Below are positions 48,540 to 59,326 of a stretch of 64,000 nt of DNA, piece after piece. This DNA is from Coix lacryma-jobi var. lacryma-jobi (taxonomy: Eukaryota; Streptophyta; Magnoliopsida; Poales; Poaceae). The stretch spans positions 27,371,668 to 27,435,667 of the forward strand of contig CM019823.1 of NCBI GenBank assembly GCA_009763385.1, given 5' to 3'. Position 1 is the stretch's first letter; each line of letters starts with the position of its first letter. Below the pieces are notes generated by a model. The model did no database searches, was not told where the DNA came from, and saw nothing but the letters and a program-made list of their open reading frames with translations. A program made the position numbers and the translations under genes.

Positions 48540-51395
48540 CTAGGCGGCGGCCGGGACGAACGGGATGGCGCAGAGCATTAGCGGCGTGCGGCGGCGGACG
48601 CCGAGTCCAGGCGCCTCCCCCATGTCGACCTCGGTGACGCCCTCGGGCAGCGACCAGTCGAAGTGGTAGAGCAGGCCGACGAAGGCGAGCTCCATGCTGG
48701 CGAGGCCGTAGTTGAAGCCGGGGCACATCCTGCGGCCGGAGCCGAAGGGCAGGAACTCGTAGCTGCCGCCCGTGAAGTCCCGGGAGCCGTCCTCGAAGCG
48801 CTCCGGCTTGAACGCGTCGGCGTCCTCCCAGTACCTGGGGTCGCGGCCGATGGCCCACGCGTTGATGATGACCCGTGACTTGGCTGGGACCATGTACCCG
48901 TCCAGCTCGCACGCCTCGATGCTCTCCCGGGGCACCAGCAGCGGCGCCGGCGGGTGCAGCCGCAGGGCCTCTTTGATCACCAGCTTCATGTACTGGAGGT
49001 TGCTCGCCTGCAGGTCGCCCTCCGTCACCGCCGTCTTCCCGCGGAACGCCTCCCTGATCTGCGCCTGCAGCTTCTTCATCACCGGCGGGTTCCGCATCAG
49101 CTCCGACATCCCCCACTCCATGGCCGACCCCGACGTCCCCGTCCCGCCAGCGAACATGTCCTGCATGCCATGTGGCATGTGCGCTAATATTATTATAGTA
49201 TATGCACCCGTACGTGCGCATGCATGCATGTTGCCATTGAATACTCAGTGGAGTAAAATTCACCGTCGGTCCCTAAACTTGGCCGGTGGTGTCATCCCGG
49301 TCCCTGGTCCCTGAACTTATAAAGTGATATCCGAAGGTCCATAAACTTGGTCGCTGGTGTCATCTCAGTCCTTAAACTTGTAAGGTGATCACCACTGGTC
49401 CCTAAACTTGGTCAGCGGTGTCATTCCAGTCCTTAAACTTGGCTTTGAGGCTCATCCGGGTCAAAACCGGGCGATTTAAAAACTTAATATAAAAAAATCA
49501 TAACTTTTTTATACAAACTCGAATGAAGACAAATTTTATATCAAAATTGCAGCTCTCGATGCGATCTACAACTTTGTAATTGAAACTTTTTTGAATTAAA
49601 ACTGTTTAGAGTCCCAAAATATCATTTTAAGTTTGTAGATTTTGATTCAAAAAACTGAAAATAATATTTTGGGACTCTAAACAGTTTTTATTCAAAAAAG
49701 TTTCAACTACAAAGTTGTAGATCGTGTTGAGGGCTACAATTTTGATATAAAGTTTGTCTTCATTCGAGATTGTATAAAAAAGTTATGAATTTTTTTATAT
49801 TAAGTTTTTAAATCGCCCGGTTTTGACGACCCAGATGAGACTCAAAGCCAAGTTTAAGGACTGGAATGACACTGCTGACCAAGTTTAAGGACCAGTGGTG
49901 ATCAGCTTACAAGTTTAGGGACTGAGATGACACCAGCGACCAAGTTTAGGGACCTCCAGATATCACTTTATAAGTTCAGGGACCGGGATGACACCACCGG
50001 CCAAGTTTAGGGACCGGCGGTGAATTTTACTATAATCATGGATCGAGATCGATCGACGAGGTTTATACTACTATATAGTACAAGGATAGGAGGACAGCAT
50101 ATCTTATTATAGTATTACCAGTATGATGGCCTTGATGATGCTGTTGGTAAGTTGGAAGCCGAAGCCACCTTTCTCCTGCAGGCCGATGAGCACGTCGACG
50201 AGGTTCTCGTCGACGTCCTCGGCGGCGGCGCCGCCCTTGATCTTCTCGTCGCGGATGCGCTTGCGCTCGTCGATGATCTCCTCGAGGATGGTGTCCACCG
50301 TCTTGTGGATCTCCTTGAGGCTGCGCGTCATGCCGGTGAGCTTGGCCAGGACGGCGGTCCACGCCGGGAACAGGTCCGGGATGTTGAAGCCGCTCGACAG
50401 GCCGACGACGGCCTTGGTCGCCGCCAGGAACTCAGCCGCGTTCTTGCGCTTCTTCCCGAACGCCGCCCGGGACACGACGCTGTTGGTGATGCTGTGGAAC
50501 ATCACGCTCAGGTTCACCGGCGTCGACGGGCCCGCCGCGCGGATCTCCTCCACCCGCAGCATCACCTGCATGCATGTGTGTCATGTGTGTCATGTGTGCA
50601 TGACGTACACAACATCAGCCAGCGTATCATCGTTCTGCTCTTTTTCATCAGTCTATCCTGCTTTATTTTTATTTATTTTTTGCATGCATGCATTTTTAGT
50701 TTTTTTTTCTGAAAGAACATGCATTATTTAGTTCACTCTGTCCACACTCCCAAAGTGTCATAGCGTATGTATCGTTCGTTGGTCGTGACTATAGTTTGTC
50801 CACGTCTGGAATCGTGCTCTGCTTTGTTGTCATTGTCAAGTTACTGCTATCATATGGGGCCATGCATGCATGTCTAGCTAGCTGTGCCAGTGGGCAGTGG
50901 CCCTGTGTGCTCACGAGCTAGAGAGGAAGCTAGGCTCACCTCCTCCTCCCGGATGTGACGAAACGAGAGCACGCGCTTGGGGCTCAGGATCTCGGCGGCG
51001 CAGAGCTGTCGGAGCTTCCGCCAGTAGTCGCCGGAGGGGGCGAAGAGGATGTCCACCCACTCGTAGCCGACGATCTCGCCGGCGAGGAGCTTGGGCCGTG
51101 TGGCGAAGTTGGGGTCGTGCGTCTTGAGCACGGCGCGCGCCGTCTCCTTGGAGGAGGCGACGACGAGCGGCGTCTGGCCGAGCTGCAGCATCATGAGCGG
51201 GCCGTGGACGTCCGCCAGGTCCCGCAGCGCGCGGTGCGGCAGCACGTTCACCAGGTGGTGCATGCTGCCGATGATGGGCAGCTTCCATGGCCCCGGCGGC
51301 AGCCGTGGCCTCGGCTGGAGGGCCAGCTTCACCAGCTGCAGCAGTGCCACGGCAAGGACGGAGAGGAGGAGCGACTGGCACAAGTACTCGTCCAT
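48540..51395 (-). CDS. cytochrome P450, CYP71 clan (A-type)
   Basis: Minus-strand exons 50940-51395, 50119-50565 and 48540-49160 give 507 residues with GT-AG, phase-0 junctions. An N-terminal membrane anchor (about residues 7-27) places it on the endoplasmic reticulum facing the cytosol, followed by the hinge RLPPGPWKLPIIG. Later motifs are the C-helix WRKLRQLC, I-helix MFAGGTGTSGSAMEW, ExxR in KEALRLHPP, PERF in FKPERFED, and the haem loop FLPFGSGRRMCPGFNYG with the cysteine ligand. It needs NADPH-P450 reductase. Relatives in grasses oxidise terpenoids and other defence compounds; the substrate cannot be read from sequence. The acidic I-helix residue (E in AGGTETS) is G here, which may alter or weaken oxygen activation. 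Intron 2 holds a foldback element, and a MULE ends just upstream of the promoter. Confidence 0.92.
49252..50031. mobile_element. complete foldback element in P450 intron 2
   Basis: The ends AGTAAAATTCACCG and CGGTGAATTTTACT are inverted, and the two halves are near-complementary over almost the whole 780 bp, meeting near 49640. Each half contains three spaced units of the form CCTAAACTTGGNNNNNGGTGTCAT. No gene lies inside. A target-site duplication was not certain. An RNA copy within the intron would form a long hairpin. Confidence 0.88.
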
Positions 51396-51580
51396 GGCTA
51401 CCGCACGTACGTGCAGTCTCGTTCCTGCTGGCCGGCCTCCTCCTGCACGTTAGCTAGCTTACAGAGACTTATATAGCTATAGCTATAGCTACAGCTACAA
51501 CACACAGCAGGCTTAGACCTCGCTAAGTAGTATTGCTTGCTTGGTGACTTGGGTGAGTTCATTATCTCTTGCTGTGCGGG

Positions 51581-51590
51581 GTATATATAG
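51581..51590 (-). promoter_or_regulatory. TATA box of the P450 gene
   Basis: CTATATATAC on the minus strand lies about 190 bp before the P450 start codon and only about 60 bp from the end of the MULE at 51648. Confidence 0.5.
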
Positions 51591-51647
51591 TACCGAGTCG
51601 ACGGGAGGCCGGGCAGTAAGATAGGGCCCACTCTCGGCTCCCTCCTC

Positions 51648-51935
51648 GAATTTTTTTTATTAATAACCCAATTAAATAAAAAATTTCATAAATAACACTG
51701 TCTATTTTTTTTTTGCAAAACTAACCCTTTTGCCGCGCCGTCCCCAATGGCGCGGCAAAAGCGTTAGCCGCGCCATGCGTGGCGGCGCGGCAAAATCGCC
51801 ACCGTGGCACCGCCCGGCCACGCAGGCCCTGGTGGGCCCCTCTCGGCAGTTTGCCGCGCCAGGCGGACCGGCGCGGTCAACGGCTTTGCCGCGCCAGGCG
51901 GGGTGGCGCGGCAAAGCCGATCTAGATCTGGCCGC
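51648..51935. repeat. left TIR of the MULE
   Basis: AT-rich outer 75 bp, then a GC-rich inner part with repeated GCCGCGCC/GGCGCGGC dyads, ending near CCGATCTAGATCTGG. The inverse copy is at 59930-60219. Confidence 0.88.
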
Positions 51936-52354
51936 CGCGCCGAGCAGCAGGCTCCTCCTCATTCCTCTCTTCTCCTTCCAAACCAATTCAATCCAATCCA
52001 TTCCATTCCATTCCATTTCATTTCATTCCTCCTCTCTTCATCTCTCCCTCAATCAAACTTGTCTACAAGAGGTATTTTGATCCATATTATTGTTCTTTAC
52101 CCATATTTGCAATGTAGGATTGAACCATATTTTTGTAAGTTAGAGTTTGTAGACAATATTTATTTTGATACTGTCGTGACGTTAGTTGTTAATTAATGAT
52201 GGATTTGTTCATGTATTAGACTTTTTATATCTGTTTTGCTTAATATTTTGTTCATTTTGTGTACATTTTTTGTGTAATATTTGTTACGTCATTATGTAGA
52301 TTTATAATTAATCATGAATGTATGTGTAGCGTTGACATATTTTTTATTGTTAGG

Positions 52355-53043
52355 ATGTCGCGGCGTGGCAAAGCTAGTAAGGCAAGGTAAGATCGGTATA
52401 TTGTTGATTTATTTGTCTGTTTTAATGAAGTAATTTTGTGTTATGTTTATTTGTTATTGCGTTGATGATTGTAGGCAGCCTCTCACGGGCAATGCCTATG
52501 CCCATTTGCCATTGCCTAGCGGTGTTCCGGTGCCCATGTGCTACTGCGGCGATGATTGTAAGGTCGCAATATCTGATGAGGAGCACACATACGGTCAGAG
52601 GTATTGGATGTGTGAGAATTATGCCTTTGACCCTACACCTAAACAGATCCGTATTGGACTGATGGTGAGAAGCTGATGGCTTGTTCTATACATGAATGAT
52701 AAATCATTTATATTTTATTACGTAATTGACTTAGTCGTATTTTGCAGGAGCCTCCACCACTATGTGACTTCGAGCAGTGGATCGACACTGAGATGAAGCC
52801 GGAGGACAAGGAGCACGTAGAGAGGATGAAAAAGTGGGCTGCGGAGGACAAGGAGCGTTTGGAGAAGAGACGCAAAGAAGAGGCAGCACAAAAGCAGCAT
52901 GAGGAAGAGGCAAGACTGAGGGATGCAGCTAAGCGTAGGGGGAGAGGGAGAAGAGGCTTGAGCGTGTGCGTCGTGTCAAGGCTGCCATGGAGCAGGATCC
53001 GGATGCTGTGAGAAAGGGAAAGTGGCCTCGTTGCACTCAGTAG
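52355..53043 (+). pseudogene. MULE cargo gene 1: small GRF-like zinc-finger protein, frameshifted
   Basis: Exons 52355-52386, 52475-52664 and 52748 onward join in phase. The protein begins MSRRGKASKARQPLTGNAYA. A GRF-like cysteine motif follows (PMCYCGDDCKVAISDE, then YGQRYWMCENYA), then PPPLCDFEQWIDTEM and a charged K/E-rich coiled coil. In exon 3 the frame ends early at 53011. A neighbouring frame continues EKRLERVRRVKAAMEQDP and WPRCTQ to a TAG at 53041-53043, so a 1-2 nt shift near 52935 is likely. GRF fingers bind nucleic acid in other proteins. The role within MULEs is unknown to me. It is convergent with cargo gene 2. Confidence 0.65.
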
Positions 53044-53416
53044 TGTGGTAGGTTAAGTAGTCATTATTGAGTAATGAACATTGTTGTCATTTGGTGGACT
53101 TGTTAGTGTATTGTACTGTTGGTTTGTACTTCGGTGTACCGTTTATTTCGGATCCTCGATTATGTAGTCTTGAACTGCACTTTGTTTGACTTTTTCATAT
53201 GTTGTTGGATTGTTTGCGGTAGTTCATGTGTTATCGATTTATTCTGGGATAAAGTACGAGAAATAGAATAGAGCAAACAAGTACACGAACAACAAACTAA
53301 TACATGGCATGTGAGGACCTCTTACCGTAACTTGGTTAAAAGGTGCTAGACTAATCCTAACATGTCTTAGGTAATTGATAGGCACAACACAACACACACA
53401 TAGTGGTCTAAGTAGT

Positions 53417-54095
53417 CTAGAAGCCGTCCCACATAGCAAACTGAGTAGACCCTTCTCCGTAATAGCCTCCCATTGCGGGTGGTGGTGGTGGCGGCGGTGG
53501 TGGCGGCGGTGGTGGAGGCCCCTTGTTCTTGTGATGCGGGTAGTTGCAATATGGATCAAGGCATATTGCTTCATCTGAACCGTCTGCTTCGCTGTCGTCG
53601 TCATCATAGTCCTTGAGCATGTTTTTAACTTCTCTTTCAAGATCGTCGATACGACGCTGCAGATAATAGATGTATTCCTGATGTGGCCATATTGGAGGAG
53701 GATCCACCCATCTGGTGAAGCCGCAGTTTTCTTCGGAAATAGAAGACTGACATTCACAAAATGACTAAGTATTAGCAAACATGAGAGGCATAGCAACAAC
53801 AATTAAATAAAGTTACCCATGCTCGCGGGCATTTGAAGAAACGTCGGCCTGCCTCCAAGTCGTCGTGGAGCATCTGCACCAAACAGTCCTCACCATGGCG
53901 GCATTTTGGCCAGTCCTCTAAGCGGTTATCGTATCCCCTAAGAGGATGGTCCCGGCTGAAATCCTTTTTGCTCTCAATGGGAAACTCATATAGTGCTTCT
54001 AAGAAGGAATCAGGACCGAGAGAGCCCTCCCACACAATGGGAGGTCCCTTCCTCCCACCCTTTCCTCTCCCGCCTTTGGACGAACCTCCAGACAT
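53417..54095 (-). CDS. MULE cargo gene 2: GRF-type zinc finger with poly-proline tail
   Basis: Two minus-strand exons (53817-54095 and 53417-53746), phase 0, give 202 residues. A basic glycine-rich start (MSGGSSKGGRGKGGRKGPP) leads to a zinc-finger-like region spanning the junction: WPKCRHGEDCLVQM, EAGRRFFKCPRAW, then ENCGFTRWVDPPPIW. This is the GRF layout of four cysteines with a GRRFF core. A short coiled coil (YYLQRRIDDLEREVKNML), an acidic stretch (DYDDDDSEADGSDE), a run of 14 prolines and an aromatic tail ending FAMWDGF follow. It is open, with no lesion. Grass MULEs sometimes carry such proteins, and they may act with the transposase at DNA. That role is inference. Confidence 0.72.
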
Positions 54096-54420
54096 CTCTA
54101 CTACGAACCTCGCAAGCTCTGCTGAAGTTGTTGAATATGCAAGGCGCTGAAGGGTTTATATAGGCGGAGCCCTGGTTTTGAACTTGTGAATTATCTCAGC
54201 TGCATTGTGAGTGTGTAGTTATTGCAACTTAAAAGGCTATTCGCTGAAAAATCTAATCACTGAAAAGCCTATGTACTGAAAAGGCTATGTACTGAAAAGC
54301 CTATATACTGAAAAGTCTATACACTGAAAAGCCTATCGGAATCAAAACTGCAGAGCGCTTATCACGATAGGACACGACGCTATCACAATAGGACACGACG
54401 CTGAAAAGATGCCAGCTTTT

Positions 54421-54548
54421 GCCGCGCCAACCCTGGGGGCGCGGCTGACGCTTTTGCCGCGCCAGGCGGCATGGCGCGGCAAATTTTGCCGCGCCACCCC
54501 GCCTGGCGCGGCAAAAGCGTCAGCCGCGCCCCCAGGGTTGGCGCGGCA
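54421..54548. repeat. internal hairpin built of TIR motif
   Basis: Two arms of about 63 bp are nearly perfect inverse copies, each with GCCGCGCC and GGCGCGGC blocks as in the MULE ends. It lies between cargo gene 2 and the 3' end of the transposase gene. Confidence 0.85.
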
Positions 54549-54793
54549 ACACAAACAATATTGTTTGATCGAATGTGTTGTCTCTGTTTGATCGAATGTG
54601 TTTTTTCCGTTTTTCCTGTCTTTTTCCGCAAAAGCAATAACAAGAACCAAACATTGACACAATTTGAATAAATAAAAACGTAATAGCGGTCATAAAAAAA
54701 TAAAGTGGCTCAAGCTCCACGAAGTACATAATAGGGTTCTCAAACAAGTTATCTAACAAATACATCACCTATCCATATAGTCTAACACTAAGC

Positions 54794-57700
54794 CTAGCTA
54801 GGTGTGTACGGCTGACGAGGCCGCCTCCGACGCTTCGGCTGCGACAGGTCGATGTTCGGCGTGAACGTGACGTCCGTGCGGTCTCGGGCGCGTGGCTGCC
54901 GGCGCGGTGACCCTTGCGTCTGACTAGGTCCCTGCAACATTCAAAATAAATGTTAGCAAACAACTTAAATATATCTGATGAACTTAAATGTATAGCGGTC
55001 AACTTATGTACCTGCACGTCCTCCTGAGTAGGTAGTGGAGCTCCACCTAGCTGTGAGTACCCCAGCTCCTGTGCTGCGCCCTGCTCTGGCCAATGCTGCC
55101 AGCCAGGGCCGGTGTAGTAGCCACTAGGGTAGTCGTAAGCACCAGCTACCTGCCACGCCGTGTCGTCCAGGCCACCTCTAGAGGAGGACCCTCCAGCGTA
55201 GTCCGAGCTATGGCCGAGGGCCATGTAGCCTGCACTAGCCGTGTAGGGTGGTGTCGTGCGCTCGACGTACTGCTCCTCGTCCTCCTCCTCCCCCTCCTCC
55301 TCGGGCTGCTCCTCTGCAGTGGGGCCCTTTCCGCGTGGATCCGCAGAAGTGCCTCCCCCCGGGCGTCGGACGACCCTGCTGCTGCTGGGACAGTGTCGGA
55401 CACCAAATGGCTCGAAGGCTGAGGAAGGTGCGGTGGGGCCCACGCTGTGTCCATGCACCCAAGCTTCTGAGCAAGCTTCCTGCAGCCCTTCCTGATTTTC
55501 TGCAAATAAGAAAATAATAATAATATATATTAGTACAATTTATGAGTTCTTAAGATTTACAAGTGCGGTTCGAATGTGTTATGATACCTGCAGAAAAGTC
55601 TGTACCGGGCCGTGGTCCCCAGTAGAGCTGGTGTGGTGTATAAGCTGCGCTGCCTCGTCGGAGTACCGAGACAGCTGCGACGCCTGCCGACACAAGACCA
55701 GGGGGTAAGTGCACCAAGTACAGAAACAAAAACAATAGTTGAAGGGCTGCAGGTATTACCACGTAGCTTTGTAGAGGGGCTTTGTCAGGCTGAGTCGAAG
55801 CCCTAGTGGTAGCATCGTACGGGTCCTCGTCGTCGTCCGACTCGTCCTCAGTGGTGGCCTCGTAGTACGGTGGCTTAATGTGCAACCTGGTGCTCCGGTG
55901 CAGCCACTGTAGGTACTGGTCGAAGATGCCCTGGTCGTATGGCTCGCCGTCATCAACGTCCTGCTGGTACCTGTTTGTCCAACTCAGGACATGATCGGCG
56001 TGCTCCGCGCGCCAATCACCGGGATTCTTCCGTCTGCTTTGGCGCTTCACCCTGCATTGCAAAGGAAACCCATCTGTTAGAGCATAAGATAGAATTTACT
56101 AGAGTAATACAACAACACTGTGGAGGATACTTACTTGTGCAACCTCTGATCCGTGCTAATCAGAGGTGGAGGAAACTCCTGTCGTAGGCCGAACTGACGC
56201 ATCACCCTGATGGGCAAGTGCATCTCGACCACGTAGAAGCAGATAAGAGGGACGGTGCAACGCTAATCTACACGGTCCAACTCTGTGGCGGGGTCGAACA
56301 CGTTGTCGTACAGGTCCCAGGGGTCCCACCTGACCTGTTTGTAATGAACAAACATAGTTAGTCATGTTCCTTTTTCAATATAAAAAATTGAACTCATTCC
56401 GGAATTACCTGGTGCTGTGTCAGGACGTCCAGCAAGTCCGTGTACAGGTGGTAGCGGCGCTGGGGGTTGCCTCTAACTGCCTCTGTCGTGGACCAGACAA
56501 ACAGAGCAGTGGGTCGGGTGTCCGGGTGCCTCCACACTTGCATTCCAATTTGAATCAGTTAAATGACTATAAATTTGTAAAAGCACACGCACGCAAGAGG
56601 TATGTACTTACCGCCTCCTCTCGTCCATGTCACCCTTTAGTCTCTTCTTCCTCCTCCTACCCTTACCTAACTTCAGCAGCTCAGGATCAGGCATGAAGTC
56701 TCTACCCAAGTATGGAGGCCATTGAGTGGGATCAAGGTAAGGCTCGAAGCTGCTCTGCCATATTGCGACGGTGTTGCTCCGGCGATAGTAGTCGGACATA
56801 TATGGTAGGTCCTTGTAGTTATATCCGCGCGCTCTACAGGACGCAATCATGTGAGAGCAAGGGGCATGCATTATCTGCGGCACGTTACAACTGCATTCCA
56901 CTCTTTGAAGATCGATTCGATAGTTGCGACCACCATAACGTTCCCCGCCCATGGTAGTTCCACCCTTTTCTCGAACATTATAGATTTGTCTGGTTGGTCC
57001 ATAAGCCTCACAAGTTAGCTGCGTTGCCCAGATCTCATTTTCCTGAATGTGCTCCTTTCCCGCCTTTCCAAATTCACCATCCGTTTGTAGGTTGTCTTGA
57101 GCAATGGACCACCTTTTCATGAAGTACTCGTTGGTCTTGTGAAACGAGTACTCAACGATTCCAGAAACGGGCAAGGCTCTAACACCGGTGAATACCTTGT
57201 TGAAAGACTCCGATGAGTTGGTGGTCATTATGCCGAACCGGAAACCGCCCTCATCGTAAGCAAGCGTCCACTTCTCCTTGTGTTCCATCTGTCTCTCGAT
57301 CCAGGCCTTGGCAGCACTGTTTAACATTTTGTCCAACTCTTCCATTGTTTCTTTGAATTTGTGCTCAGTTTTAACACAACATAGCTCTTTCACCTTGGCA
57401 CAAACCTCCTTTTTTCTCTGCCGACGCCAGAAATTGGCGGCAAAGTGACGCATGCACCATCTGTGCACTAGAGGAGGACAACCCTCTATCTCCTCCTCTG
57501 CGGCACGAAGCAACCCAACATGACGGTCCGAAATCAAACATATTGTCCGAGAAGGCCCTAACACTTGTATCCGTAGCAGGGCCATGAACCAAGACCAAGA
57601 CTCAACGTTCTCCCCCTCAGCCAAGGCGAAAGCAATTGGAACTATCTGGTCCTCGGGATCAATAGCCGCCGCCATCATCAACACACCCTTGTACGCTCCG

Positions 57701-59256
57701 GTCAAGAAAGTACCGTCCACAAGTATGACTGGACGACAGTACTGATACGCATGCTCTGTTTGTGCAAAAGACCAAAATACACGCTGAAGCACATGTGTAA
57801 CCTTGCCGGTGTTGCGGTCTATATAATGCCCATTGGTGTGTGGAAACCATTTAAGGCCAGGGTTATAGTATGCCATTGCACACAAAATCCGAGGAATCCT
57901 GTTGTACGCTTCATCCCAACCACCCCAACGAATTGCAAAGGCGATCTGCTTCGCACGCCACGCCTTTCCATAAGTCACCTTATAGCCTGTGAATCCAAAT
58001 ATGGAGATAAGCAATTGTGAAACAGATACGTCGGCGTCATCATCAACAAATGCCAAAATGCGCCGTGCAAGATATCTTGTCGTCAATTGAGGATGTTTTT
58101 CTTGTCCCTTATTTGTAAAACAGGTATGCGGTTGTACTACTTTACTGATCCTCCACTTGCCATCAGTTCTCTTGCGAGCATTCAGCCTCCACGGACAACC
58201 AAGACTCAAACACTTGACGTGGTACCTCAAACTAATATCAGAATGGCTGACCGTGTACGGTCGATGATGATGCACATCATAGTTCTCAAGGAAAAGCTTC
58301 AGCTCAGTCATAGTGTTGAAAATCATACCCTTCTGAAGAATCCAATCTGTATGGTTATGCAGTGTTTGCTTGCACAGATTCAATCCAGTATCACAAACTG
58401 CCTGGTCCACCATACTGACATCCCTATAACTTGGAACGCCTCTAAACTGCATGTTAACCGACCTCAATTGCTGCAGCTCTGTCTCAGTCAAAGGATCGGG
58501 CGCAACATAATACCTCGCTTCGCTCAAACGCCGCCACGCATCAAAATGTGTATGATCCTCTGGTATATCAGTGACTAGTCTCCCTGGAGGATGCATATTC
58601 TGAGGAACCGGTTGTGGCATAGCACGAACCGGTTGTGGAATACCATGAACTGGGTCAGGCATAGCACAAATATAACTGTCCTCTTCTTCGTCATAATCTG
58701 AATCATCATCAGAATCATAGTTTTCATCAAACAATTGTGCCTCCTGGTCCTCCTGCTCCTGCCGCTCTAGGTCGGCCACATCAAAATCATTGTTTATTTG
58801 ACCGACGTCAGCGTGGATATTTTCAGATGGATACGCCGTCTCCTGCGTGGGGTGACCATCAACGTCCATAGTCATCGGAGCTGCATCGTCATCATCCCCT
58901 ACCTCCTGTGCTTCACCTTCGTTGCCATCATTGGACGTCTCTGCCTGCTTCCTCCAACCATCCTCTACCACGATCTCAGCCATGGTCGAATTGGATGCCA
59001 TAACGATCGTATGGTATTTTGCCCAGTCAGCCTGGTTGCGCAAGGGCATCAACGCATAGTTCGCCCTAATCTTGCCACTGTCAAATCTCCCTTTCAACGA
59101 GAAATCACCATCGAACTTCTCCTTCAGACGCAACATAAGCTCCGTAAAAGGAGGACGCTCATCAAATACTTCGAGTTCTTGTTCCATGTTATCATCAAAC
59201 AACCCATCTCGTTTACTAACTGTGCCTCCATAAAACAATCTGAATACAGTGTCCAT
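54794..59256 (-). CDS. MULE transposase with a spliced plant-mobile-domain extension (extension damaged)
   Basis: Exon 1 (56612-59256) encodes the transposase. An acidic N-terminal part precedes a MuDR-type zinc DNA-binding region (VKCLSLGCPWRLNA ... VQPHTC). The DDE/RNase-H core has PVILVDGTFL and LISDRHVGLL with the two aspartates and the CMRHFAANF motif, and a SWIM zinc finger follows (VECSCNVPQIMHAPCSHM). Unspliced, the frame stops at TAA inside the 5' splice site (CG|GTAAGT) after 882 residues. Spliced, it continues in phase through 56409-56529, 56135-56334, 55760-56051, 55588-55683, 55012-55499 and 54794-54931. The added part reads RPTALFVWSTTEAVRGNPQR, ICFYVVEMHLPIRVMRQFGL and KNPGDWRAEHADHVLSW, the C-terminal portion of a plant mobile domain, with an acidic tail. 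Exon 3 has an in-frame TAG (56263-56265) and exon 6 a frameshift, so the extension cannot be made intact. Confidence 0.85.
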
Positions 59257-59326
59257 CTATAAAGTCAATAGTGCAACTAAGGTCAAGTGATTGTCTTCTC
59301 AAAAGTAAAGAATGGCGTAACTACTT

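Noticed and set aside
56399..56612. Acceptor at TGCAAG|TGTGGAGG for transposase exon 2
   Set aside because: It would put the PMD sequence out of frame; the acceptor a few bases on (TGTGGAG|GCACCC) closes the phase exactly.
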